A stretch of DNA of 64,000 bases from JAMXLO01 sp963791495 (GCA_963791495.1 CAWBST010000021.1:434001-498000); one strand, 5' to 3'. Positions 20,011 to 29,504 are shown, counted from the stretch's first letter. Notes: generated from the letters alone by a model not told the origin. Numbers and translations are program-made.

Positions 20011-21660
20011 CTATCTCGGTTGCGCGGGCACGGCATCGGCGCCCGCGTCCAATGCCAGCGTTTCGTCGGTCGCATGCAGTTCGCGCTGGCGCACGTCGGA
20101 CGGCCACAGCCCCTCTGGGCGCAGCCGCATCATCACGATCAGCACCGCGCCATAGAACAGGTAGCGATATTCGCCGAACTCGCGCAGCAGTTCCGGCAGG
20201 CCGATCAGCGCGATGGAGCCAAGCACCACGCCGGGCAGACTGCCCATACCGCCAACGATGATCAGAGCCAGCACGTTGATCGAGATAAGCAGCTGGAAGC
20301 TTGAGGGATATACCGAGGTGAGCATGGTGGCGAAGATCGATCCGGCCAGTCCCGCGAAGGCGGCGCCGAGTCCATAGGCAAGCAGCTTCGACCGAACCAG
20401 GTTGATGCCAAGTGCCTGTGCGACGTCCTCATCATCGCGCAGCGCCATCCAGGCGCGACCGAGACGCGAGTTCTCCAGCCGCCAGGCGACGAACGCCGCG
20501 GCCGCGGAGGCGACCAAGGTCAGATAGAACAGCGACACCGGGCTGCGGAGTACGAAATCTCCCAGTTGCGGTTTGGGGATTTGCAGGATTCCCTGCGCGC
20601 CGCCGAGCAGTGGCGAGGCGAAATCCGATTGCACGATGACACGCACGATCTCGCCCAGGCCCAGCGTCGCGACGGCTAGATAGTCGCCGCGCACGCCGAG
20701 TACAGGAAGGCCGAACAGCACCCCTACGATGATCGACAGGAACACTGCCACTGGCATCGCCGCCCAGTAAGACAGGTGCGCCAACGCGTGTGACGCGTCA
20801 GCGGTGAGCAGCGCAGTGGTGTAGGCACCGACGGCGAAGAACGCGACGAAGCCAAGATCAAGCAGGCCAGCCAGGCCGACTTCGAGGTTCAGCCCCATGC
20901 CCATGAGGATGTAGAGACCCACCAGCATCAGCACCTGGCCGATATACGAGCCCGCCACTGCAGGCAGCAGTGCAAGCACCAGCAACGCGATCCCGGCCCG
21001 GACCATGCGTTCGCGGCGATGGTCGCGCACAGCCATGCGTGCGACACGCCGGCGCCACACGGAGCCGATCACCTCACTGCACAGCGCAGTCAGGATGAAG
21101 ATCGTGACAGCGCCCTGCGGAGTCAGTCCTTCCCAAGTGTAGAGGAAGTCGCGAAAATCGCCGATCGGTCCCTCATATTGCTGGAATATGAGCTGGATCA
21201 GCTCCTGGAACACGCCGGCCACCGCCACGGCGATCGCGCCTGGAAAGATCGCGCGCCGCACAATGGTGGGGCTCGCGCGCAATGCTGCTCCGAGCACCCC
21301 GGCGATTGCGGCGCCGCCGATCAGGATGCCGACACCTGCGGAGATGCCGAGGTTCAGCGTCAGCATATCGAGCAGATCGGGCGACAAAGCGATGAAGATC
21401 GCGTGCAGTGGCACGAACGACATCAGCACCACCAGCGCGGCGATCGGCACGCCGGCGGCGGCACCGGCTAGCAATCCGGACAGCGGGCGACCGGCAGTAG
21501 CACCGGCTCCTCCAGCGATCAGCAATAGCGCTCCCTGACCGAGGCTCAACACATCGACGATGATCCAGCGCTGGTGCATCGCGAGCAGCACGCCGACCGC
21601 TGCGATATGCACCGCGCCGACGCCGAAGGCGAGGCCGATCAGCACAGCGCGGCGCATCAT
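20011..21660 (-). CDS. livM: Branched-chain amino acid ABC transporter permease LivM, N-terminally extended
   Basis: 549 aa, against about 320-430 for most LivM proteins. The LivM core is the C-terminal ~330 residues: MGMGLNLEVGLAGLLDLGFVAFFAVGAY, VRGDYLAVATLGLGEIVRV, GRAWMALRDDEDVAQALGIN and IVGGMGSLPGVVLG. The first ~210 residues add about five more hydrophobic segments, including VDVLSLGQGALLLIAGGAGA, which resembles the opening of a second permease domain. The stop codon is four bases from the LivG start, and the gene overlaps livH by four bases. Confidence 0.93.
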   Translation of the reverse strand: MMRRAVLIGLAFGVGAVHIAAVGVLLAMHQRWIIVDVLSLGQGALLLIAGGAGATAGRPLSGLLAGAAAGVPIAALVVLMSFVPLHAIFIALSPDLLDMLTLNLGISAGVGILIGGAAIAGVLGAALRASPTIVRRAIFPGAIAVAVAGVFQELIQLIFQQYEGPIGDFRDFLYTWEGLTPQGAVTIFILTALCSEVIGSVWRRRVARMAVRDHRRERMVRAGIALLVLALLPAVAGSYIGQVLMLVGLYILMGMGLNLEVGLAGLLDLGFVAFFAVGAYTTALLTADASHALAHLSYWAAMPVAVFLSIIVGVLFGLPVLGVRGDYLAVATLGLGEIVRVIVQSDFASPLLGGAQGILQIPKPQLGDFVLRSPVSLFYLTLVASAAAAFVAWRLENSRLGRAWMALRDDEDVAQALGINLVRSKLLAYGLGAAFAGLAGSIFATMLTSVYPSSFQLLISINVLALIIVGGMGSLPGVVLGSIALIGLPELLREFGEYRYLFYGAVLIVMMRLRPEGLWPSDVRQRELHATDETLALDAGADAVPAQPR

Positions 21661-22745
21661 GCGCGCCTCCTCGCCATACGTTCGCCGAGCAGCCCTTGCG
21701 GACGGAAGATCAGCACCATGATCAGCAATGTGAAGGCAATCAAGTCGCGCAACTGGTAGGGTGCGGGAATGCCGAGGCCATCGAGAAACAGCGTCGGTCC
21801 CACCAATTCCACCATGCCGAGGAAGAAGCCGCCCAGCATGGCGCCGGGGATGTTGCCGATGCCGCCCAGCACCGCGGCACCAAACGCCTTGATGCCGGGC
21901 GTGAAGCCCATCAGGAAATACACCTGCTTATAGACGAACGCGTAGAACACGCCGGCGATGCCCGCCATCGCACCGCCGAGTATGAAGGTGAATACAACCA
22001 CCTTGTTCACGTCGATGCCCATCAACGCCGCGGCCTCGCCGTCCTCGGCCACTGCACGCATCGCGGTACCCATGCGTGTGCGCTGTACGATCAGGTAGAG
22101 CACGCCCATAAACACCAGTGCCAGGCCGATCACCAGCACGTCGACGCGCGGCACGTTGAAGCCCAGGACGTGGAACGCTGCACGTTCCCATTGCGGTTCC
22201 GGGTAGGATTTGACTGCGGAGCCGAACATGCCGCGGAAGGTCTGTTCGAGGAAGAATGACACCCCGATGGCGCAGATCAGCGGCGCCAGTCCGACGACGC
22301 GGCGGAACGGGCGATAGGCGATGCGTTCGGTCAGCACGGCGATGCCGGTGGAAACGGTGATCGCAACAACAAGGATCGCCGCCATGCCGAGTACCGGATG
22401 GCTTTCCAGAAACCCAGAGCGATCGAGCGGCGTGGCGACGAAATAGCCGGCGAAGGCGCCGGTCATCACGATGTCGCCGTGTGCGAAATTGATCAGCCGC
22501 AGCACGCCGTAGACCATCGTGTAGCCGAGAGCGATCTGCGCATAGATGCTGCCGATGGTCAGGCCGAACATGACGAAGTCGAACCACTGCGCGGCGTTGT
22601 AGCGGCCCTTGATCAGGGTGCCAGCGGTGCCGATGACGACAACCGCCACGACCGCGATGCGCATGCCCCAGAGAACGACATCGACCGCATTGAAACGGGC
22701 CATGGCTGTGCGCCATGGCCCGTGGGCAGTGACGGCGTCAGACAC
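21657..22745 (-). CDS. livH: Branched-chain amino acid ABC transporter permease LivH
   Basis: 362 aa, integral membrane, about eight helices. Diagnostic segments are GLTIGSIYAQIALGYTMVYGVLRLINFAHGD (quoted in part), AYRPFRRVVGLAPLICAIGVS, RTRMGTAMRAVAEDGEAAALMGID (the ATPase-coupling loop) and KAFGAAVLGGIGNIPGAMLGG. An extra N-terminal helix precedes the normal LivH start. It sits directly after the binding-protein gene with no gap and overlaps livM by four bases. Confidence 0.95.
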   Translation of the reverse strand: MSDAVTAHGPWRTAMARFNAVDVVLWGMRIAVVAVVVIGTAGTLIKGRYNAAQWFDFVMFGLTIGSIYAQIALGYTMVYGVLRLINFAHGDIVMTGAFAGYFVATPLDRSGFLESHPVLGMAAILVVAITVSTGIAVLTERIAYRPFRRVVGLAPLICAIGVSFFLEQTFRGMFGSAVKSYPEPQWERAAFHVLGFNVPRVDVLVIGLALVFMGVLYLIVQRTRMGTAMRAVAEDGEAAALMGIDVNKVVVFTFILGGAMAGIAGVFYAFVYKQVYFLMGFTPGIKAFGAAVLGGIGNIPGAMLGGFFLGMVELVGPTLFLDGLGIPAPYQLRDLIAFTLLIMVLIFRPQGLLGERMARRRA

Positions 22746-23981
22746 CTACGGCCAGATCTTCTTCGGGTTCTTGCCGATACCGAACGTCTTCGGGTCGGAC
22801 GAAGTGAATTCGAGCACAGAAGCTTTGAACTGCGAGCATTCGCCGTAGGCATCGCAGGCGATCGGTCCGCTGATGCCATCGAACTTCGTGGCGAATACTG
22901 CGTCGCGCAATGCCTTCTTGCCGATGAAGAGGTTACCGTCCTTGTCCTCTTTGGCAACCTTCTCAATCGCCTTGATGGCGAGCATCGCACCGTCATAGGC
23001 ATTGGCGTGATAGCCGGAGATCGGAGCCTCGTTGTAGGCCTTCTTGTACTCGTCGACGAACTTCGGATAGTTCTTGCCCATTGCCTCAGGCGAGACATCG
23101 GGATAGCCGATCCGGAAACCGACAACCGATGGGCCGGCGGCTTCGATGAAGTCGGCCGACAGCAGCGAGCCGCCACCCATCAGCGTGGTCTTCTCCAGGC
23201 CTGGCGTATCTTTCGCCTGGCGCACGATCTGTGCGGCGGCGGCGGTGAATACCGGGAAATAGATCAGGTCGGGCTTCTCGCTGGCGATGCGTGTCAGTAG
23301 CGGATGCATGTCCACGTCATTCGGCGAGATCGCCTCCTGCGACAGCACCTTGCCGCCCATCTGCTTGAAGTTGTCGGCGAACACTTGCTGAAGCTGCTGG
23401 GCATAGGGGCTGCCGTCATGGATAGTAACCACCGATTGCGCCTTGGCGACGTTGTGCACGTAGGTGGCGTCGGCCTTGCCCTGCTCGCTGTCGCTGAAAA
23501 CGGTGCGGGCGAAACCGGCATATTCCGGCTTCCGCGTGGAAGCCGTGAGCGCGGGTGCGGTGCAGGCGGTGCAGATGTTGACGATGCCCTGCTGCCAAAG
23601 GATCGGCGCGCCCGGCGTCGCGGCGGACGAACAAGCGGGGCCAAGCACGATCACTGTCTGCGGATTGGCCGCAAGCTTTGTTGCCGCGGTCTGACCGCCC
23701 TCGGCGTTGCAGCCATCGTCTTCCGCATTCAGCTTCAACGGATGGCCGAGCACCTTGCCGCCCACATCCTTGAAGGCTATCTCGACACCGCGCTTCTCAT
23801 CCAGGCCCAGTGCGGTGTCCGCGCCGGACAGCACCCAGTAGGCGCCGATCTGAATCGGTGCGCCCTTGGCGATGCGGATCACGCCGAGATCGTCCGTCAC
23901 GGGACCGACGGTCGCCGCCGTGGCTGTGTGCGCCATTGCGAGCAGCACGGCAGCGGCAAATAGTTTGAGGATCGCGTTCAA
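22746..23981 (-). CDS. Branched-chain amino acid ABC transporter substrate-binding protein (LivK family)
   Basis: 411 aa, with a signal peptide (MNAILKLFAAAVLLAMAHTATA). The periplasmic type-I binding fold shows APIQIGAYWVLSGADTALGLDEKRGVEIAF, VIVLGPACSSAATPGAPI and the hinge region GYHANAYDGAMLAIKAIEK. Several cysteines (VNICTACTAPALT and IACDAYGECSQF) may form disulfides. It is the first gene of the liv operon and sets the ligand; the acidic and amide ligands known for this family cannot be distinguished. The promoter should lie in 23982-24095, shared with a divergent deacetylase gene. Confidence 0.92.
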   Translation of the reverse strand: MNAILKLFAAAVLLAMAHTATAATVGPVTDDLGVIRIAKGAPIQIGAYWVLSGADTALGLDEKRGVEIAFKDVGGKVLGHPLKLNAEDDGCNAEGGQTAATKLAANPQTVIVLGPACSSAATPGAPILWQQGIVNICTACTAPALTASTRKPEYAGFARTVFSDSEQGKADATYVHNVAKAQSVVTIHDGSPYAQQLQQVFADNFKQMGGKVLSQEAISPNDVDMHPLLTRIASEKPDLIYFPVFTAAAAQIVRQAKDTPGLEKTTLMGGGSLLSADFIEAAGPSVVGFRIGYPDVSPEAMGKNYPKFVDEYKKAYNEAPISGYHANAYDGAMLAIKAIEKVAKEDKDGNLFIGKKALRDAVFATKFDGISGPIACDAYGECSQFKASVLEFTSSDPKTFGIGKNPKKIWP

Positions 23982-24095
23982 CTTATCCTCCTGTCATGGC
24001 GGCCGATCACGGGGCGCTGGACTGTGCGGCTCGGTTACGCGCGAAGTCAACACTCGTGGTATCATTGGGATTATTGTGGAGGGGATGCCGAGACG

Positions 24096-24977
24096 ATGAC
24101 CAGCCAGCTCGAGCAGGAGGTCGCCGACCTGTGCGCGGCGGCGCAAGGCTACGATGCGCGCCACCAGCGCATCACCGATCTGACCTGGCCCGGCAACGCA
24201 CGGATCGCCGTGAATTTCACTGCTGATTTCGACGCCATGCTGCTGCGCCGGCTGCTGAACGAACCGCCGATGCAGCTTGCCAAGGGCGAATTCGGCGGGC
24301 GTGTCGGCATCTGGCGTCTGATCGAGCTGTTCGACGCGCATGGCATCAGGGCGACGATCTTCACGCCTGGCCGGATCTGCGAGCTCTATCCGCAGGCGTT
24401 GCGCGCGGCGGTACGCAGCGGACACGAGATCGCCGACCACATGTGGGAGCACCACGTGCCGAAGGATCCGGCGATGGAGCGGGACCATCTGCTGAAGACC
24501 GCGAGCGCGCTAGAGGCGATCGCAGGGCGCCGGCCTGTCGGCAGCCGCAGCGAGCACACGCTTGGGCTGCTGAAGCAGGAGGGGTTCCTGTATATCTCGC
24601 ATGAGTCGGCCGATCATCGGCCGTACTATCTCCGCGATGCCGATGGCGGAGACGCGATGCTGAACCTGCCGTTCCACTACGCGATCGACGATGCGATGTT
24701 CTACAGCTTCGCATGGCTGGGCAGCGGCAATGCCGCGCAGCGCATCACCGATCCGGATCGCGTGTTCGATCTCTGGTGGGCAGCGTTCTGGCAGCAGTAC
24801 CGCGCCGGCGGTTACCTCAACATCGTGGTGCACCCATTCGTTTCCGGCCGGGCACTGCGAATCGAGATGATGGACCGGCTGATCACGCGGATGAAGGCGT
24901 TGCCGGGCGTGTGGTTTCCGACATGCGAGGAAGTTGCCAGGCATTGCCTGGATCGATTCCCCCTGCGCGCAGCCTGA
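24096..24977 (+). CDS. Polysaccharide deacetylase-like protein (NodB/PuuE group), first copy
   Basis: 293 aa from the ATG at 24096, with GGAGGGG at 24078-24084; the frame opens at 24024 but that start has no ribosome-binding site. This NodB-fold family includes cytoplasmic PuuE-type allantoinase-like enzymes as well as chitin and peptidoglycan deacetylases. It shows VNFTADFDAM (motif 1, Asp pair), GHEIADHMWEHHV (His-x3-His motif 2), RRPVGSRSEHTLGLLKQEGFLY and GYLNIVVHPFVSGR (motif 5 His). No signal peptide is present. The close paralogue follows 16 bases later. The neighbouring divergent liv operon and the SGNH hydrolase suggest a small-amide catabolic role (inference). Confidence 0.86.
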   Translation: MTSQLEQEVADLCAAAQGYDARHQRITDLTWPGNARIAVNFTADFDAMLLRRLLNEPPMQLAKGEFGGRVGIWRLIELFDAHGIRATIFTPGRICELYPQALRAAVRSGHEIADHMWEHHVPKDPAMERDHLLKTASALEAIAGRRPVGSRSEHTLGLLKQEGFLYISHESADHRPYYLRDADGGDAMLNLPFHYAIDDAMFYSFAWLGSGNAAQRITDPDRVFDLWWAAFWQQYRAGGYLNIVVHPFVSGRALRIEMMDRLITRMKALPGVWFPTCEEVARHCLDRFPLRAA

Positions 24978-24993
24978 GCGAGGAGCCCGCACG

Positions 24994-25932
24994 ATGCCCT
25001 GGAAGCAAGGTTACACGATTTCGAACGAAATCGGCCTGCGGGATGATGAGGTGCGGTGGCCGAACGGGAACCGTTGTTGCGTGACCGTGGTGGTGGATCT
25101 GAGCGTGGCGCGCGGGCCGGGCGGAATTCGCGCCAGCGACCTGTTGCATCCGGACGCTTACTTCGCCGCGCATGACGGGTTGGATCAGGTGCTCGGAGTG
25201 CTCGGGCACTTCGGCTTGAAGGCGACGTTCGCAGTGCCCGCCGTGATCGCTCAGCTGCGCGCGGAGCGGTTGCGCGCGTTGATCGCCGAGGGCCACGAGA
25301 TCGCTGGGAATGGGCTGAAGCACGAGGATGTCAGCGGACTGAACGCGGCCGACGAGAAGGCGCGGCTCGATCTGGCGACCGATATTCTGACGCGCGCGAC
25401 AGGACAGAGGCCGCAGGGCTGGTTCTGTCTGCCGCGACAGGATGATCCGTTCGCGGGTGGCACCATCAGCCCGCATACGATGGATCTGCTGATCGACGCG
25501 GGCTACGAGTACATGGGGAACGGGCTGGCGGATGATGTACCGCACTACTGGGTGACGGATTTTGCGTCGCGGCGCGCGATGCTGACGCTGCCGTACTACT
25601 ATCACTTCGATGACCAGTGGTTCCTGATGTTCCCGCGCAAGGGCACCGGGCTCGAGCATGCCGATGATCTGTTCCGCAACTGGCGGGCGGAGTTCAACGC
25701 GCAGTACAAGCGCGGGCGACAGTTCAGCATGGTGCTGCATCCGGGCGCCGTAGGATGGTGCCACCGGCTGCAGTTGCTGGAGGATTTCCTGGCGCACATG
25801 CGGGGATTTCCGGGTGTGTGGAATCCTACCAGCGGGGAGTGCGCACGGTACTGGAAGGCAACGTATCCCCCTGACGAGACTCTGAAGCTGGAACCAAGCG
25901 TCTGGCGGGATTATCCGGGAAGCCTGAGCTGA
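24994..25932 (+). CDS. Polysaccharide deacetylase-like protein, second copy with an altered metal motif
   Basis: 312 aa from the ATG at 24994 with GAGGAG upstream. Same fold: VVVDLSVARGPGG at motif 1, FGLKATFAVPAVIAQL, GHEIAGNGLKHEDVSGL at motif 2, QGWFCLPRQDD and FSMVLHPGAVGWC. In close relatives motif 2 reads GHGWxHED; here the first metal-ligand His is Asn (GNGLKHED), and motif 1 also lacks the Asp pair in a clear form. It may be a non-catalytic partner or use another chemistry. It is probably cotranscribed with the first copy. Confidence 0.82.
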   Translation: MPWKQGYTISNEIGLRDDEVRWPNGNRCCVTVVVDLSVARGPGGIRASDLLHPDAYFAAHDGLDQVLGVLGHFGLKATFAVPAVIAQLRAERLRALIAEGHEIAGNGLKHEDVSGLNAADEKARLDLATDILTRATGQRPQGWFCLPRQDDPFAGGTISPHTMDLLIDAGYEYMGNGLADDVPHYWVTDFASRRAMLTLPYYYHFDDQWFLMFPRKGTGLEHADDLFRNWRAEFNAQYKRGRQFSMVLHPGAVGWCHRLQLLEDFLAHMRGFPGVWNPTSGECARYWKATYPPDETLKLEPSVWRDYPGSLS

Positions 25933-25950
25933 GGTCCGGCCGTGCTCCGG

Positions 25951-25970
25951 ATTCCCGCATGCGCGGGAAT
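25951..25970. terminator. Perfect hairpin between convergent genes
   Basis: ATTCCCGC (25951-25958) and GCGGGAAT (25963-25970) pair perfectly around ATGC. It lies between the stop of the second deacetylase and the stop of the SGNH hydrolase and matches a very common alphaproteobacterial palindrome type (established knowledge, recalled). There is no long T-run. Confidence 0.55.
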
Positions 25971-25987
25971 GACGTGGGGGGGTGCTC

Positions 25988-27133
25988 CTAATCGAACAGC
26001 GCTAGATCGATGATATCGCCCATCCGGTTGTAGCCAGTATCGCTTGGATGCAGGTGATCGCCACAATCGTAGATCGGCAGCATGCGTGTCGGATGCTCGG
26101 GATCGCGCACGCCCTTGTCGAAATCGATCACCGCATCGAAGGCGCCGCCGTCCCTGATCCAGGCATTCACTGCCTGGCGCACTGCCTCGCGGGCGGGGGT
26201 CCAGGCGCCCACCAGAAAGGTCTCATTCTCGAACGGCATCAGGGTGCCGCCGAAGATCTTGATGCCGCGCGCATGCGCCCGCACCGCCATCTGCTTCAGG
26301 CCAGCGATCATCTGCTCAGCTGTAACTTCCTCCTCGGGCTTCGCCCAGCGGTTGCGCAGATCGTTGGTGCCCAGCACCACGATCACATGGGTCACGCCAG
26401 GCTGCGCCAGCACGTCGCGATCGAAACGGCGCAGCCCACTGTCACCGCGGATATCGTGCAGGATGCGGTTGCCGCCAAGGCCCTGGTTCATGACGCCCAT
26501 CGCACGCCCGTCGCGGGCAACCAGCCGTCGCGCGAGCTGATCGGGCCACCGGCAGAATGCGTCGTGCGTGGAGATGTTCGCGTCGGTCAGCGAGTCTCCG
26601 AGCGCCACGATGCCGCCGGTTTGCGTCGGCGCCAGCATGTCGATGCCGTTGACAAAGTACCAGTCGTCGGTGATGCGGCCGACTGGCATCACCGCCTCCG
26701 CGGAAAAATCGCCTGGCGGCGAGATGTAGTTGGTCTGGCGTGCATAGCGGCCCGTGATGCCGAAGCTTGCCGGGATGTCGCCGGGCAGGAAGAAGGTGAT
26801 TGCGACATCCGCCAGCGGTGTCACGTCGAGCTCAACGGGATCGCTCAGCAGCAGTGCACCGGCCGCGATGGTAGCGAAGGCCTCGCCGCCGAATGTCAGC
26901 CTGCGATCCGAGCCGGGCGCGATGCCAGGGCCGGTTGCGCGCAGGCCGATATGCGCCGAACCAACGGTCAGCGGGCGTACGCCATAAGCATTGGACAGGC
27001 GCACACGCAGCGTCTTGCCACCGATGCTGACGCGCGCGTTCATCCGCAGTGTCTGGTTGCTGAGCGCGACGCCTTCCGCCGGTGCAGGAGCGGTGGCCCA
27101 GGTGCCGACCCAATGCATGCCACTCGTCATCAT
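25988..27133 (-). CDS. SGNH/GDSL-family hydrolase (esterase)
   Basis: 381 aa from the ATGATG at 27133/27130 with GGGAGG 5 bases upstream; the open frame continues to 28534 but that stretch is the antisense of another gene. An N-terminal beta-sandwich (about 1-170, MHWVGTWATAPAPAEG) precedes the SGNH domain: block I VALGDSLTD (Ser nucleophile), Gly in NQGLGGNRI, Asn in VIVVLGTNDLR and the C-terminal Asp-x-x-His in CGDHLHPSDTGY. The HWVGTWATAP opening is shared with actinobacterial and acetobacterial extracellular esterases, yet no signal peptide is evident. Substrate unknown. Confidence 0.9.
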   Translation of the reverse strand: MMTSGMHWVGTWATAPAPAEGVALSNQTLRMNARVSIGGKTLRVRLSNAYGVRPLTVGSAHIGLRATGPGIAPGSDRRLTFGGEAFATIAAGALLLSDPVELDVTPLADVAITFFLPGDIPASFGITGRYARQTNYISPPGDFSAEAVMPVGRITDDWYFVNGIDMLAPTQTGGIVALGDSLTDANISTHDAFCRWPDQLARRLVARDGRAMGVMNQGLGGNRILHDIRGDSGLRRFDRDVLAQPGVTHVIVVLGTNDLRNRWAKPEEEVTAEQMIAGLKQMAVRAHARGIKIFGGTLMPFENETFLVGAWTPAREAVRQAVNAWIRDGGAFDAVIDFDKGVRDPEHPTRMLPIYDCGDHLHPSDTGYNRMGDIIDLALFD

Positions 27134-27196
27134 GTGACCTCCCGCGGTTGGACTGTTAGGTTCGACTGTGCCACGCCACGCAAGGGGGGAACAACA

Positions 27197-28435
27197 ATGC
27201 GTCCGAAGCTGGCGGTACTGCTGTTGCTGCTGTTCGCTGCCATCGTGCCGGCCGGTGCAGCCGAGCCAATCACCATCGGCTTTGCCGAGGCGCTGACCGG
27301 CGGGCTGGCCGTGGTCGGAAAGTCTGGTGTCCTGGCTGCCCAGATCTGGGCGGACGAGACGAACAGCAAGGGCGGACTGCTGGGGCGGCCTGTGAAACTG
27401 GTATTCTATGACAACCAGAGCAATGCGGCGAACATACCCGGCATCTACACCAAGCTGCTCGATGTCGATCATGTCGACCTCATCGTTTCGGGCTATTCGA
27501 CCAACATGACGGCCCCGGCGATGCCGGTCGCCATGGGTCACAACAAGCTGTTCGTCAGCCTGTTCTGCCTGGCGGTGAACAGCGAGTTCCACTATCCGCG
27601 CTATTTCTCCATGCTGCCGACCGGGCCAGATCCGAAGCACGCTTTCTCGCGCGGCTATTTCGATCTTGCGATGGCGCAGAATCCGAAGCCGCAGACGGTC
27701 GCGATCGTGGCAGCGGACGCGGAGTTCGCACGCAATGCCTCGGACGGCGCGCGCGACAATGCGAACGCTGTTGGACTGCGCATCGTGTATGACCGTACAT
27801 ATCCGCCGACCACGACGGACTACACGCCGGTTGTGCGCGCGGTGCGCGCCGCTGCCCCTGACGTGATCTTTGTTGCGTCGTATCCGCCCGATACCGTCGG
27901 TATCCTGCGCGCGGCCAACGAGGTCGGGCTGAAGGCGATGCTGTTCGGCGGCAGCATGGTCGGCCTGCAAACCACGGCGCTGAAGACTCAGCTCGGACCG
28001 CTGCTCAACGGCATCGTGCTGAACGAGAACTGGCTGCCGGCGCCCACCATGCAATTCCCCGGTGTGCTGGAATTCCTCAAGCGCTATCAGCAGAAGGCGG
28101 TCGGCGAGGGCGTCGATCCTCTCGGGTATTTCCTGCCGCCATGGGCGTATGGACGGATGCAGCTCCTCGCACAGGCGATCGAGGGAACGCAGAGCATCGA
28201 TGACGGCAAGTTGGCTGACTATTTCCGCGGCAACACGTTCAAGACGATCATCGGCGATGTCACGTTCGGCAAGGACGGCGAATGGGCCGCGCCGCGCGTC
28301 GTCTGGACGCAATTCCAGAACATAAAAGGGAATGATCTCGAGCAGTTCAAGAACCCTGCGACCGAGGTGGTCATACTGCCGGAAGAACTGAAGTCGGGGA
28401 CGCTGATCTGGCCGTATCCGGGCGGACGGCAGTAG
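27197..28435 (+). CDS. ABC transporter substrate-binding protein, branched-chain amino acid type (orphan)
   Basis: 412 aa from the ATG at 27197 (GGGGGGA upstream), opening with a signal peptide (MRPKLAVLLLLLFAAIVPAGAA). The type-I periplasmic fold shows ITIGFAEALTGGLAVVGK, LLGRPVKLVFYDNQSN and TTTDYTPVVRAVRAAAPDVIF. The open frame starting at 26048 is antisense to the SGNH gene and is not used. No permease or ATPase adjoins it, so it may feed the liv transporter at 18.5-24 kb or act as a sensor. An amidohydrolase gene follows 40 bases later. Confidence 0.9.
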   Translation: MRPKLAVLLLLLFAAIVPAGAAEPITIGFAEALTGGLAVVGKSGVLAAQIWADETNSKGGLLGRPVKLVFYDNQSNAANIPGIYTKLLDVDHVDLIVSGYSTNMTAPAMPVAMGHNKLFVSLFCLAVNSEFHYPRYFSMLPTGPDPKHAFSRGYFDLAMAQNPKPQTVAIVAADAEFARNASDGARDNANAVGLRIVYDRTYPPTTTDYTPVVRAVRAAAPDVIFVASYPPDTVGILRAANEVGLKAMLFGGSMVGLQTTALKTQLGPLLNGIVLNENWLPAPTMQFPGVLEFLKRYQQKAVGEGVDPLGYFLPPWAYGRMQLLAQAIEGTQSIDDGKLADYFRGNTFKTIIGDVTFGKDGEWAAPRVVWTQFQNIKGNDLEQFKNPATEVVILPEELKSGTLIWPYPGGRQ

Positions 28436-28475
28436 TTGGGCCGCTATGACGCGGCAGTGGAGGGAACAAGAGAAT

Positions 28476-29504
28476 ATGCAAACAACCTGTTCGTGCACCC
28501 TGCGCCTGGGCCGCCGTCCCTTCATTGCCGGCACCGTCGCACTCGCCGCGACGCGTGCACGGGCGGAAGACGCGCCGCACCGGATCGACGTGCATCACCA
28601 CATCGTGCCGCCCAGCTGGCTCGCTGCGCTGAAGCAGGCGAAACTCGACAACCCGCCGCTGTCGAGCTGGACTCCACAGCGTTCGATCGAGGACATGGAC
28701 GCGGCCGGTATAGCCACCGCCGTCACCTCGCCGACTGCGCCACAAGTCGGCTTCCTGCCCGCGGCCGACGCCGCCCGCATTGCGCGCGAGGCCAATGAAT
28801 ACGCGAAGCAGCTCGCGGCCGATCATCCCGGTCGCTTCGGCGTATTCGCCATGCTGCCGATGCCGTATATCGACGAGAGCCTCAAGGAGATCGAATACGT
28901 CTTCGGCACGCTGAAGGTCGATGGCATCGGGATGATGACCAGCTACGGTGACAAGTGGCTCGGTTATCCGCAGTTCGCGCCGGTGTTCGATGAGCTGAAC
29001 CGCCGCAAGGCCACCGTGTATACTCACCCGACAACAGCCAACTGCTGTGTCAACCTGGTGCAGGGCCTCAGCCCCGCCACGGTGGAATGGGCTGCCGACA
29101 CCACGCGCAGCATCGCGAACCTGATCTTCAGCGGCGCGGCGCAACGCTATGGCGACACAAACTTCATCTTCTCGCACGGTGGTGGGGTACTGACCGCGGT
29201 CGCCGAACGGCTGGAGATACAGATGGTCAGTACGCCGCCCTACAAGGGCCGGTTCACGCGCGAGATTGTGGACGGCCAGCTGCGTCGCTTCTATTACGAC
29301 ACGGCGCAGGTCTCCAACGCGGTGACGATCGACGCGTTGGCAAAGCTGGTGCCGGTGTCGCAGATCGTGTTCGGCACGGACTATCCGTATCGGACGGGCG
29401 TGGAACACGTGCGCGGTCTCGCCGCGCATTTCGGCGCCGACGAGCTGAAGGGGATCGACCGCGACAATGCGTTGCGCATCCTGCCTCGGTTGGGCGCGGC
29501 GTGA
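28476..29504 (+). CDS. Amidohydrolase 2 family protein (ACMSD-like), with Tat-like leader
   Basis: 342 aa from the ATG at 28476; an earlier in-frame ATG at 28446 is possible but GGAGGG at 28459-28464 favours the later one. The N terminus (LRLGRRPFIAGTVALAATRARA) carries an Arg-Arg plus hydrophobic stretch and an Ala-rich cleavage region, compatible with Tat export. The TIM-barrel metal motif is RIDVHHHIVPPSW, with TVYTHPTTANCC, FIFSHGGGVLTAVAERL and the late Asp in VFGTDYPYRTG. ACMSD-like enzymes decarboxylate aromatic or related acids; the substrate is unknown. A lipoprotein gene follows 17 bases later. Confidence 0.88.
   Translation: MQTTCSCTLRLGRRPFIAGTVALAATRARAEDAPHRIDVHHHIVPPSWLAALKQAKLDNPPLSSWTPQRSIEDMDAAGIATAVTSPTAPQVGFLPAADAARIAREANEYAKQLAADHPGRFGVFAMLPMPYIDESLKEIEYVFGTLKVDGIGMMTSYGDKWLGYPQFAPVFDELNRRKATVYTHPTTANCCVNLVQGLSPATVEWAADTTRSIANLIFSGAAQRYGDTNFIFSHGGGVLTAVAERLEIQMVSTPPYKGRFTREIVDGQLRRFYYDTAQVSNAVTIDALAKLVPVSQIVFGTDYPYRTGVEHVRGLAAHFGADELKGIDRDNALRILPRLGAA

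Noticed and set aside
26048..27196. Upstream extension of the orphan binding-protein frame
   Set aside because: The signal peptide starts at 27197, and the upstream part is antisense to the SGNH gene.
27134..28534. N-terminal extension of the SGNH hydrolase frame (to 28534)
   Set aside because: It lies opposite the liv-type binding protein and has low-complexity Arg-rich sequence; a good ribosome-binding site and ATG exist at 27133.
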